From Parachlamydiales bacterium (GTDB lineage Bacteria; Chlamydiota; Chlamydiia; Chlamydiales; Rhabdochlamydiaceae), in contig JAGVJV010000120.1 of the NCBI GenBank assembly GCA_020050965.1, positions 1 through 6,519 on the forward strand: a DNA stretch of 6,519 nucleotides. Reading direction: 5' to 3'. The position numbers were made by a program, and so were the translations under genes. Shown piece by piece: positions 1 through 6,444 of this stretch (position 1 is its first letter; the number at the start of each line of letters is the position of its first letter). Below the pieces are notes generated by a model that searched no databases, was not told the origin of the DNA, and worked only from the letters and a program-made list of their open reading frames with translations.

Positions 1-1478
1 CTTTTCTTCCAAGCAAAAATGAATATGACCTGTGGTTCTTGAACCAAATTAACGAATTAGAGCAAGAGGAGAAAGAGATTGCAAAAGGGGGGCTCGAAAG
101 AGTCGATTTTAGCCAGATGCATCGCTGGAAGCAGATGGGCTTTTCCGATGAGAAGCTGGCTTCGCTTTTAAACTGTACAGAAAGGCAGATCTTCGAATTG
201 AGAGAAAGCTTAAAGCTCCGTCCCGTCTATAAAAGAGTCGATAGCTGCAGCGCCGAATTTCCGACCGAAACGGCATACATGTACTCGACCTATGAAGAGG
301 AGTGTGAAAGCAGTCCCACCTCTAAGAAAAAAATCCTCGTTTTAGGAAGCGGTCCGAATAGGATCGGACAGGGGATCGAGTTTGATTATTGCTGCGTCCA
401 TGCTGTGAAGGCTATTAGAGAGTTAGGATATGAGTCGATCCTTCTCAACTGCAATCCGGAAACTGTCTCTACCGACTACGATACGACAGATCGACTCTAT
501 TTTGAGCCATTAACTCTTGAGCATGTGCGCGAAGTGATCCATATCGAAAAACCGCTCGGAACAATCATCCAATTTGGCGGACAAACTCCCTTAAATATCG
601 GAAAGCATTTAGATAAAGAAGGCTTCGCTCTATTAGGTACACCCTTTGCGTCGATCGATCTGGCTGAAGATAGAAAAAAATTTCGATTGTTTGCCGAGAA
701 GATAGGGATTAAACAACCCCGAAATGGATTTTTCTCATCTAGGCAAGAGGCGCTGCAATTGGCAACGAAAATAGGATTCCCTATGATTCTCCGCCCTTCT
801 TACGTGATCGGGGGAAAGGGGATTGAGATTATCCAAAATGAAAATGAGCTGAATGTCTATTTGTCTATATCTCGCGCCTCGATATCGGTGCTGATGGAAG
901 AATTTTTAGAAGGGGCCATGGAAGTGGAAGTGGATGCTATCTCAGATGGGAAAGAGGTGCTGATTTGCGGAATCGTTGAGCATATTGAACCTGCGGGGAT
1001 TCATTCCGGGGATTCGATGAGTTTCTTGTCTCCTTATCGGCTGAAATTAGAGGCCCAAAACGCTCTCATGGATCAAACTAGGACGATCGGATTGGCTCTG
1101 GGTATTGTAGGATTATTTAATGTCCAATTTGCCATTCATAAAGAGGAAATCGTGGTCTTAGAAGTGAACCCAAGAGCTTCTAGAACAGTTCCCTTGCTCT
1201 CTAAAACGACAGGGCTGCCCCTTGTCCAAATCGCCACCAAAGCTATTCTTGGGCAATCCCTAAAAGAGCAAGGAACACCCCCTAAAGCCGATCCAAAATT
1301 TTTGGGGTTGAAGCTGCCCGTTTTTCCTTTTGAAAGACTTCATCTTAAGAATGAGAAACTGGGCCCTCAAATGAAATCCACAGGCGAGGTATTGTGCATA
1401 GGAAAGACTTTTGAGGAACTGTTTATGAAAGCCAAGGTCTACAAAGCACAGGATTTAGAAATTTACAATCTTTCTTGA
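1..1478 (+). CDS. carB: Carbamoyl-phosphate synthase large subunit, C-terminal part, 5' partial, lacking the MGS regulatory domain
   Basis: This enzyme makes carbamoyl phosphate from bicarbonate, ATP and glutamine-derived ammonia, feeding pyrimidine and arginine synthesis in the cytoplasm. The frame is open from position 3. The TTG at 39 is not a start, because the preceding codons (encoding EYDLWF) also match CarB. Residues below count from that TTG. Residues 1 to about 95 are the end of the oligomerisation domain (VYKRVDSCSAEF, AYMYSTYEEECE). Residues 98-465 form the second ATP-grasp (carbamate kinase) domain, with GSGPNRIGQGIEFDY, NCNPETVSTDYDT, FGGQTPL, RPSYVIGG and EVNPRASRTVP. Q363, E375 and N377 match the E. 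coli metal ligands Q829, E841 and N843. The protein stops about 30 residues after the STGEV motif, where the family normally continues for roughly 130 residues as the allosteric MGS domain. The N-terminal half lies outside the window, so a split carB cannot be excluded. Identification is firm from recalled family motifs. Confidence 0.95.
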   Translation, partial: FLPSKNEYDLWFLNQINELEQEEKEIAKGGLERVDFSQMHRWKQMGFSDEKLASLLNCTERQIFELRESLKLRPVYKRVDSCSAEFPTETAYMYSTYEEECESSPTSKKKILVLGSGPNRIGQGIEFDYCCVHAVKAIRELGYESILLNCNPETVSTDYDTTDRLYFEPLTLEHVREVIHIEKPLGTIIQFGGQTPLNIGKHLDKEGFALLGTPFASIDLAEDRKKFRLFAEKIGIKQPRNGFFSSRQEALQLATKIGFPMILRPSYVIGGKGIEIIQNENELNVYLSISRASISVLMEEFLEGAMEVEVDAISDGKEVLICGIVEHIEPAGIHSGDSMSFLSPYRLKLEAQNALMDQTRTIGLALGIVGLFNVQFAIHKEEIVVLEVNPRASRTVPLLSKTTGLPLVQIATKAILGQSLKEQGTPPKADPKFLGLKLPVFPFERLHLKNEKLGPQMKSTGEVLCIGKTFEELFMKAKVYKAQDLEIYNLS

Positions 1479-1496
1479 ATTTTGTACTCTTGCAGT

Positions 1497-2627
1497 ATGG
1501 CAAATCAGCCCTTATACTGCACTCCAGTTCAATTCGAGAACCTGCTTGAGTTGGTTAAAAATGCCGGCTACAAGTTGCTTGGCCCCAAATTGCGGGATGA
1601 GGTGATCATTTATGATGAGCTCCATTCGGCAAAAGATCTGCCGATTGGATGGACAGATGAGCAGGATCCAGGCCGATATCGGCTTAAACGGCGCAATGAT
1701 AATGCCTATTTTGGATATAATCTGGGGCCCCACAGCTGGAAAAAATTTCTCTTTCCCCCGAGGGAAAAGTTATGGTCTGCAAAGAAGCAGGATAATAAGC
1801 TGGTCATCCTTCAAGAGATGGCTCCTCCCGATGAAAAGATGGCCTTCATCGGGGTGCGCGCTTGTGAAATACAGGCCATTGTCGTGCTGGACAAGGTGTT
1901 CAATACCAAGCTCGCAGTCTATCAGCAATATCAACGGCGTAGGGAAAGCACCTTTATCATTTCGGTCAACTGTACGACCTGTGTCAATACTTGCTTCTGC
2001 GCTTCGATGCAGGCGGGTCCTCATGTCAAGGAGGGTTATGATCTTTCCCTTACTGAAGTGATCGATGAGCGTCAGCACTATTTCTTGTTCGAGATCGGCA
2101 CTAAGAGAGGACAGGCGATCAGCGATGCACTTCAACTCCGGCCTGCAACAGAGACCGAGAGAGACCTTGCGTACAAGCATGTGGAGAGGACAATAGAAAA
2201 GATGATCCGGAAGGTCGATAATGCAAATGTCCATGCCCTGCTAGAGAATAGCCATGATTACAAACGGTGGGACGAGGTGGCAACACGCTGCATCAATTGC
2301 GCTAACTGCACAAATTCCTGCCCCACCTGTTTTTGTTCGGATACAGAAGATATTGTCAATGTGGATGCGACCCATGTCGACCGGTGGCAAAGTTGGGAGT
2401 CCTGTTTTAACTTATCCCATTCCTATATTCATGGAGGAAGTATCAGAAATTCAGCCCAGTCGCGCTACCGTCAGTGGCTAACCCATAAGTTTGGGACCTG
2501 GTGGGATCAATTTGGGGTCTCTGGCTGTGTCGGTTGCGGAAGATGCATTACCTGGTGTCCGGTGGGCATCGATGTGACTGAAGAATTAAAACAATTACAG
2601 ATAGAACATGATCAAAAAAATCGTTGA
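1497..2627 (+). CDS. hydB: Group 3b [NiFe] hydrogenase beta subunit, 4Fe-4S dicluster electron-transfer protein (HydB/AsrA-like)
   Basis: This is the iron-sulfur subunit that relays electrons between the flavin subunit HydG and the hydrogenase small subunit, in the cytoplasm. Counting from ATG 1497 (376 aa), an N-terminal domain carries the family segments LPIGWTDEQDPGRYRLKRR and GPHSWKKFLFPPRE, then GVRACEIQAI. A Cys-rich stretch follows (C159, C162, C166, C168; CTTCVNTCFC) of the type seen in sulfite reductase A/HydB proteins. Two ferredoxin-type [4Fe-4S] motifs come next: C265/C268/C271/C275-Pro and C344/C347/C350/C354-Pro. The length is near that of archaeal HydB (about 370 aa). ATG 1497 is preferred over an in-frame TTG at 1482, since the preceding five codons add nothing family-like. 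Neither start has a clear Shine-Dalgarno, so translation may be coupled to carB, whose stop is 18 nt upstream. The same fold occurs in anaerobic sulfite reductase subunit A, but the adjoining NiFe subunits favour hydrogenase. Confidence 0.93.
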   Translation: MANQPLYCTPVQFENLLELVKNAGYKLLGPKLRDEVIIYDELHSAKDLPIGWTDEQDPGRYRLKRRNDNAYFGYNLGPHSWKKFLFPPREKLWSAKKQDNKLVILQEMAPPDEKMAFIGVRACEIQAIVVLDKVFNTKLAVYQQYQRRRESTFIISVNCTTCVNTCFCASMQAGPHVKEGYDLSLTEVIDERQHYFLFEIGTKRGQAISDALQLRPATETERDLAYKHVERTIEKMIRKVDNANVHALLENSHDYKRWDEVATRCINCANCTNSCPTCFCSDTEDIVNVDATHVDRWQSWESCFNLSHSYIHGGSIRNSAQSRYRQWLTHKFGTWWDQFGVSGCVGCGRCITWCPVGIDVTEELKQLQIEHDQKNR

Positions 2628-3075
2628 TATTTTAAAAGAACACTCTTTTTTCCAGGGACTCTCTCCTGAAGATTTAGAGTTTATAGCCGGATGCGGAAAG
2701 AATGTCGTCTTTAAGGAAAAAACAGTGATTGCAAAACCTGGGGATGCTGCAGATCTGTTTTATTTAATTTGCCGGGGACGGGTGGCGCTGATTTTAGAAC
2801 ACCATCCCTATAAGCCTTTTATTTTTCAAACGCTTGGTGAAAATGAGATCCTCGGTCTCTCGTGGTTGATCCCTCCCTATCGGTGGACAATTGCGGCACA
2901 AGCCATCGACACCGTACTGGCAATTGCGCTCGACGGAGGCTGCATTCGAGAGAAATGTGAAAAAGATCCTGACCTCGGATTCAAACTCATGAAACATCTC
3001 GCAAGCGTGATGGTCTCCCGTGAAGAGGCTGCCAGGCTCCATCTGCTCGATATCTACGGTCCCAAAAATAGGTGA
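2608..3075 (+). CDS. Stand-alone cyclic-nucleotide-binding-fold (Crp/Fnr sensor-like) protein without DNA-binding domain
   Basis: This is a 155-aa protein made almost entirely of one cNMP-binding-type beta barrel. An N-terminal helix (IVDILKEHSFFQGLSPEDL) leads into the strands VVFKEKTVIAKPGD and LFYLICRGRVALI. The region equivalent to the phosphate-binding cassette is GENEILGLSWLIPPYRW (about 77-93), and a C-terminal helix (about 121-145) corresponds to the Crp/Fnr dimerisation helix. The chain ends there, so there is no helix-turn-helix and it should not be a classical transcription factor. The cassette resembles FNR's (GDLVGFDAI) more than CAP's cAMP-binding GEL...RSA motif, so cNMP binding is doubtful; R92 is the only candidate cassette arginine. 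The gene overlaps hydB by 20 nt and ends 2 nt before hydG, which implies a role tied to the hydrogenase. From memory, such genes recur in bacterial group 3b operons. An allosteric or assembly role is inference. Four cysteines (29, 55, 112, 117) are present without an obvious cluster pattern. Confidence 0.88.
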   Translation: MIKKIVDILKEHSFFQGLSPEDLEFIAGCGKNVVFKEKTVIAKPGDAADLFYLICRGRVALILEHHPYKPFIFQTLGENEILGLSWLIPPYRWTIAAQAIDTVLAIALDGGCIREKCEKDPDLGFKLMKHLASVMVSREEAARLHLLDIYGPKNR

Positions 3076-3077
3076 GC

Positions 3078-3881
3078 ATGCTGATCCCGTCCATTTATCA
3101 AGTTAGAGGCATCACACATGAAACAGCGGATGTATTTACTCTCACGCTGACCGGAAAAGAGAAGATGTTATTCCGTCCAGGCCAGTTCAATATGCTCTAT
3201 CATTTTGGGTATGGCGAAGTGGCCATTTCCATTGCAGGCGACCCTACAAACCAAGATGATCTTGTTCATACCATCAAGGCCGTCGGTTCTGTGACAAACC
3301 AGATGCAGAAGCTAAAAATAGGAGATGAAATCGGGGTACGTGGCCCATTCGGATCGCAGTGGCCCCTTTCGCAAACAGGATGCGATGTGCTGGTAATAAC
3401 CGGAGGCATCGGTCTTGCTCCTCTTCGCCCAGCCTTGCTGCATCTCCTGGCTAATCGGGACAAATATCAGAATATCACCCTTTTATTCGGAGCAAGGCAT
3501 CCAAGCGATATCATTTATAAAAGTGATTTAGAAAATTGGGAGAAACAGGGGATTAAGGTAGAGATCTCAGTGGATCATGCTGATATGGATTGGCGCGGCC
3601 AAGTGGGTGTCGTCACTTACATGATCAAAAAAAATATAAGAGATCCTAAAAATACTCTTGTCTTCATCTGCGGTCCCGAGATTATGATAAAATTTGCCGT
3701 GCAAGAATTACTGGGAGCTGCGGTAGAGGAAGCAAAGATATTTATCTCCATGGAAAGAAATATGCAATGTGCAGTGGGCTTTTGCGGCCACTGTCAGTAT
3801 GGCCCCTATTTCCTTTGTAAAGATGGGCCAGTGTTTTCTTATCAGCAGCTGAAGCACTGGCTAATGATTAAGGAGTTATAA
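3078..3881 (+). CDS. hydG: Group 3b [NiFe] hydrogenase gamma subunit, FAD/NAD(P)-binding diaphorase with [2Fe-2S] cluster
   Basis: This ferredoxin-reductase-type subunit exchanges electrons with NAD(P)H through FAD. Counting from ATG 3078 (267 aa), residues about 1-95 form the flavin barrel, with RPGQF (33-37), GEVAISIAG and GVRGPFGSQWP. Residues about 103-220 form the nucleotide-binding domain, with the glycine-rich TGGIGLAPLRP and the CGPEIM motif near 198. The C-terminus binds a [2Fe-2S] cluster through C231, C236, C239 and C247 (spacing C-x4-C-x2-C-x7-C), followed by the family ending CKDGPVF. It matches the layout of Pyrococcus HydG and of sulfite reductase subunit B. ATG 3078 is preferred because AGG at 3070-3072 sits 5 nt upstream. 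A GTG at 3072, overlapping the previous stop (GTGA), would add two residues. Placement between the cNMP-fold gene and hydD supports hydrogenase rather than dihydroorotate or sulfite metabolism, despite the carB neighbour. Preference for NADP over NAD is known for group 3b enzymes but not provable here. Confidence 0.95.
   Translation: MLIPSIYQVRGITHETADVFTLTLTGKEKMLFRPGQFNMLYHFGYGEVAISIAGDPTNQDDLVHTIKAVGSVTNQMQKLKIGDEIGVRGPFGSQWPLSQTGCDVLVITGGIGLAPLRPALLHLLANRDKYQNITLLFGARHPSDIIYKSDLENWEKQGIKVEISVDHADMDWRGQVGVVTYMIKKNIRDPKNTLVFICGPEIMIKFAVQELLGAAVEEAKIFISMERNMQCAVGFCGHCQYGPYFLCKDGPVFSYQQLKHWLMIKEL
3871..3875 (+). promoter_or_regulatory. Ribosome binding site of hydD
   Basis: AGGAG lies 5 nt upstream of ATG 3881. 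It is the clearest Shine-Dalgarno in the window and fixes the hydD start, which shares one base with the hydG stop codon (TAATG). Confidence 0.8.
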
Positions 3882-4678
3882 TGAACAAACTCGGTATCGT
3901 TAAGCCCGAGCTTCCCAAGCTGGCAGTGTGGAAGTTTGCCTCTTGCGATGGATGTCAATTGTCATTGCTCGATTGCGAAGATGAGCTTCTGCCCCTTGCA
4001 GAGATCATCCAGATCAGCAACTTTCCTGAAGCTTCCAAGGTAGATATTCAAGGTCCTTATGACATTTCTCTGGTCGAGGGATCAGTTTCGACGAAGAGGG
4101 ATTTAGAGCGGATTCAGATGGTGCGCAAACAGTCCAAAGTGCTGATCACCATCGGAGCATGCGCCACAGCAGGGGGGATACAGGCCCTGCGCAATTTTTC
4201 CAAGCTCGATGCTTTTATGGAGGCCGTCTATGCGAGTCCAGAGTATATCGATAGCTTGGAGACATCCACGGCCATTTCCCATCATGTCCATGTGGATTAC
4301 GAGCTGCAAGGCTGCCCGATTAACAAACACCAGCTGATCGAGGTGCTGACAAGTTTCATCAGGGGAAAAAGACCAGCAGTCTCGAGCAGCAGCGTCTGCA
4401 ATGAATGCAAAAGGAAAGGGAATATTTGTGTGACTGTAGCCTATGGTATTCCTTGTCTGGGACCCGTGACTCACGCTGGATGCGGAGCTCTTTGCCCGAG
4501 TTATAGGCGAGGGTGCTATGGGTGTTATGGCCCCAAAGAGACGGCCAATCCGCTCGCACTAACCCGTTGGTGGGAAAAAGAGCTGAATACTGAGACACAG
4601 GAGATCAAGCACCTTTTGCGCAACTTCAATTGCGCAAAAGAGCCGTTTAAAGAGGCGAGTGAACACTATGAGCAGTGA
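3881..4678 (+). CDS. hydD: Group 3b [NiFe] hydrogenase small (delta) subunit with three [4Fe-4S] clusters
   Basis: The small subunit pairs with HydA and carries electrons away from the NiFe site. The 265-aa product starts with no twin-arginine signal or membrane helix, so the enzyme is cytoplasmic. The proximal-cluster ligands are visible: C22 and C25 (SCDGCQ), C94 (GACATAGG) and C145 (LQGCPINKH). The conserved VEGS motif is at 65-68. The C-terminal half supplies eight more cysteines for two further [4Fe-4S] clusters: C173, C176, C183, C192, C201, C205, C212 and C215. This matches the 12-Cys group 3 small subunit and the length of archaeal HydD (about 260 aa). The last 30 residues or so are charged and carry no motif; their DNA holds the inverted repeat at 4613-4640. 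It overlaps hydG by one base and hydA by 11 (or 20) bases, so translational coupling is likely. F420-reducing group 3a small subunits are similar, but HydB and HydG next door exclude that. Confidence 0.96.
   Translation: MNKLGIVKPELPKLAVWKFASCDGCQLSLLDCEDELLPLAEIIQISNFPEASKVDIQGPYDISLVEGSVSTKRDLERIQMVRKQSKVLITIGACATAGGIQALRNFSKLDAFMEAVYASPEYIDSLETSTAISHHVHVDYELQGCPINKHQLIEVLTSFIRGKRPAVSSSSVCNECKRKGNICVTVAYGIPCLGPVTHAGCGALCPSYRRGCYGCYGPKETANPLALTRWWEKELNTETQEIKHLLRNFNCAKEPFKEASEHYEQ
4613..4640 (+). repeat. Perfect 11-bp inverted repeat (hairpin) made of two TTGCGCAA palindromes
   Basis: The left arm CTTTTGCGCAA (4613-4623) and right arm TTGCGCAAAAG (4630-4640) are exact reverse complements around the 6-nt loop CTTCAA. 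Each arm contains TTGCGCAA, which is itself a palindrome, so the element could act as a stable mRNA stem-loop or as two DNA-binding half sites 14 bp apart. It lies inside the hydD coding end, 11 nt before the AGAGG that precedes hydA. No T-run follows, so it is not a rho-independent terminator. Its regulatory meaning is unproven. Confidence 0.7.
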
Positions 4679-5996
4679 AGAAAGAAAGGTAAAGATCAAG
4701 GTCGGGACAAAATCTCGGACAATCCAAGTCGATTATCTCGCGCGGGTGGAAGGGGAAGGGGCGATCTATATCAAGACTAAAGATCAGAAACTCGAAGACG
4801 TCAAATTAAAGATCTTCGAGCCTCCCCGTTTTTTTGAAGCTCTTCTAAAAGGGCGTCAGATAGGAGAGGCCCCTGATATCACCGCACGAATCTGCGGCAT
4901 CTGCCCTGTCGCCTACCAGATGAGCGCGGTCACAGCGATGGAAAATGCTTTGGGAATGCAGATCCCTGACTATATTCATCAATTGCGCAGGCTGATGTAC
5001 TGCGGGGAGTGGATCGAGAGCCACACCTTGCATATCATCATGCTGCACGCCCCCGATTTTCTCGGATATCCCGATGGGATAGCGATGTCAAAAGATTATA
5101 ACGAAGCTGTGAAGAAAGGGCTTAGATTAAAAAAAGCGGGCAATGAGATCATTCGGCTCCTCGGTGGAAGGGAGATCCATCCGATCAATGTGAAAATCGG
5201 AGGATTTTATAGCATTCCAGAGAAAGCCAGATTCCAGAAACTAATCGAGCATTTAAAACAGGCCCGCGACGACGCACGGGATACTGTCAAATGGGTTAGC
5301 CAGTTTGACTTTCCCCATCTCGAGAGACCATATGAGTTTGTCTCTCTCTCTCATCCCAAGGAATATCCGATGGCCCGGGGGCGGATCGTTTCTAGCTCTG
5401 GGTTGAATATTGAAGCTGTGGAATATGATCAACATTTTGAGGAATATCAAGTCCCCTACAGCAACTCCTTGCAGTCGACATTAAAAGGTAAATCCTATTT
5501 AGCCGGCCCAATGGCACGCTATAATCTTAACCAGCAACTCCTCTCGCCCATTGTCCAAGAGACGATCAAAGAAATCGGGTTTGAAAAGAAATGCCAGAAC
5601 CCGTTCAGGAGTATTATCGTCAGAGCATTAGAGGTTCTCTATGCCTGCGATGAGGCCCTGAGAATCATTGAAGCCTATGCATGGGATCATCAGCCTGCAG
5701 CAGTGGAAGGAGAAAGACGGGCGGCGGTGGGATATGGGGCGACAGAAGCGCCCAGGGGGCTATTGTATCATCGCTATGCTATTAATGAAAAAGGGGTGAT
5801 CGAAAATGCCAAAATCGTCCCTCCCACCTCCCAAAACCAGAAATCGATCGAAGAGGATTTGCGCGATTTTGTCAGTCAGAACATGACGATGCCCGATCAA
5901 GAACTTGTCTGGAAATGCGAGCAGGCTGTTCGCAACTACGACCCCTGTATTTCGTGCTCATGCCATTTCCTGAAGTTGGAGCGGATCAATGGCTGA
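4668..5996 (+). CDS. hydA: Group 3b [NiFe] hydrogenase large (alpha) catalytic subunit
   Basis: This is the catalytic subunit for reversible H2 oxidation, holding the Ni-Fe(CN)2CO centre in the cytoplasm. Counting from ATG 4668 (442 aa), the N-terminal LARVEGEG motif includes the conserved glutamate E28. The L1 motif RICGIC gives Ni ligands C76 and C79, and the L2 motif DPCxxC gives C427 and C430, with the processing-site histidine H433. The conserved ATEAPRG segment (358-364) lines the active site. The residue four after C79, often His in other NiFe groups, is Tyr (Y83). Nine residues (FLKLERING) follow H433, a removable tail that requires the protease encoded next. The length is normal for the family (about 430 aa). 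A GTG at 4659 would add three residues and sits only 3 nt after AGAGG; ATG 4668 has just a weak GAG 8 nt upstream, so the start is uncertain by three codons. The gene overlaps hydD and the protease gene. Subunit composition, rather than sequence scoring, puts it in group 3b. Confidence 0.96.
   Translation: MSSEERKVKIKVGTKSRTIQVDYLARVEGEGAIYIKTKDQKLEDVKLKIFEPPRFFEALLKGRQIGEAPDITARICGICPVAYQMSAVTAMENALGMQIPDYIHQLRRLMYCGEWIESHTLHIIMLHAPDFLGYPDGIAMSKDYNEAVKKGLRLKKAGNEIIRLLGGREIHPINVKIGGFYSIPEKARFQKLIEHLKQARDDARDTVKWVSQFDFPHLERPYEFVSLSHPKEYPMARGRIVSSSGLNIEAVEYDQHFEEYQVPYSNSLQSTLKGKSYLAGPMARYNLNQQLLSPIVQETIKEIGFEKKCQNPFRSIIVRALEVLYACDEALRIIEAYAWDHQPAAVEGERRAAVGYGATEAPRGLLYHRYAINEKGVIENAKIVPPTSQNQKSIEEDLRDFVSQNMTMPDQELVWKCEQAVRNYDPCISCSCHFLKLERING
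5978..5981 (+). promoter_or_regulatory. Ribosome binding site of the hydrogenase maturation protease gene
   Basis: GGAG ends 7 nt before ATG 5989, inside the hydA 3' end. It supports the overlapping start, in which the protease gene shares 8 nt with hydA. Confidence 0.65.
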
Positions 5997-6444
5997 TATC
6001 GTCGTTGTGGGAATTGGCAATCCCTATAGAGGCGATGATGGGGCAGGCTGGGCAGTCATTGATCGTCTTAAGGAAGTAATGGGCTGCTCAATCGAATTCG
6101 TAAAGCAACGAGGGGATATTGCCGAATTGATCGACATTTTCGCTCATTATCATACCGTCTATTTAGTCGACGCTTATCAGAGTCATGCCTTGATGGAGGC
6201 ATGGCGAAGAATCGACATCTATCAAGAGTCCATCCCGGATGAACATCCGCAAACCTCTACGCATGGCTTTAGCATAGCCCAAGCGATCTCCTTAGCAAGA
6301 AACTTAGATCAACTCCCAAATAAGTTGATTCTCTATTCGATAAAAGGGGATAATTATGCGATCAGCGATCGCCTTTCCCCCTCTGTTGCCGAGAGCGTGG
6401 GTGGAGTGGTAACTGCAATTTTAAAGGAAATTCAACATGCATGA
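5989..6444 (+). CDS. [NiFe] hydrogenase maturation protease (HyaD/HycI peptidase M52-type)
   Basis: This endopeptidase removes the C-terminal tail of the large subunit after nickel insertion, closing the active site. The 151-aa protein is the usual size for the family. It opens with VVVGIGNPYRGDDGAGW, the family's N-terminal glycine-rich motif. D17, D61 (VYLVDA) and H92 (STHGFS) fall where HybD has its nickel-sensing E16, D62 and H93. These identifications are by eye against the remembered HybD sequence. It starts 8 nt inside hydA and ends 8 nt inside hypA, so it is probably made in step with its substrate. The nine-residue tail of HydA after its DPCxxCxxH motif is the expected target. No signal peptide or membrane segment is present. 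I give no gene symbol, since naming of these proteases differs between hydrogenase groups. Confidence 0.94.
   Translation: MADIVVVGIGNPYRGDDGAGWAVIDRLKEVMGCSIEFVKQRGDIAELIDIFAHYHTVYLVDAYQSHALMEAWRRIDIYQESIPDEHPQTSTHGFSIAQAISLARNLDQLPNKLILYSIKGDNYAISDRLSPSVAESVGGVVTAILKEIQHA
6425..6428 (+). promoter_or_regulatory. Ribosome binding site of hypA
   Basis: AGGA lies 8 nt before ATG 6437, within the protease coding end. It selects ATG 6437 over the ATG at 6441, which hits a stop after four codons. Confidence 0.65.

Noticed and set aside
1749..1768. CTTTCCC/GGGAAAAG inverted repeat as a terminator within hydB
   Set aside because: Only about six uninterrupted base pairs, mid-gene, with no T-run after it.
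1977..2010. Extra cysteine cluster CTTCVNTCFC in HydB as a possibly new metal site
   Set aside because: This stretch resembles one typical of the HydB/sulfite reductase A family as I remember it, so it is not unusual here.
1612..2061. 149-codon open frame on the plus strand overlapping hydB
   Set aside because: It is a shifted-frame shadow of hydB, whose own frame carries all the cysteine motifs; the translation has no recognisable domain.
1770..2234. 154-codon open frame on the minus strand
   Set aside because: It lies wholly antisense to hydB, with no family-like motif and no start signal; a coding shadow.
3627..3634. Run of eight A in hydG, possible programmed frameshift or slippage site
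   Set aside because: The frame continues normally through conserved C-terminal motifs, and no truncated product with a sensible end is evident.
3078..3881. Dihydroorotate dehydrogenase electron-transfer subunit (PyrK), suggested by the nearby carB
   Set aside because: No pyrD is adjacent, and HydB, HydD and HydA flank it in the standard hydrogenase order; the ending CKDGPVF fits HydG.
4103..4474. 123-codon open frame on the minus strand opposite hydD
   Set aside because: The opposite strand encodes a well-supported small subunit here; the antisense translation shows no motif.
5341..5352. (TC)6 dinucleotide run inside hydA, possible phase-variation tract
   Set aside because: Six units within a conserved enzyme gene is short for slippage-based switching, and the frame is intact.
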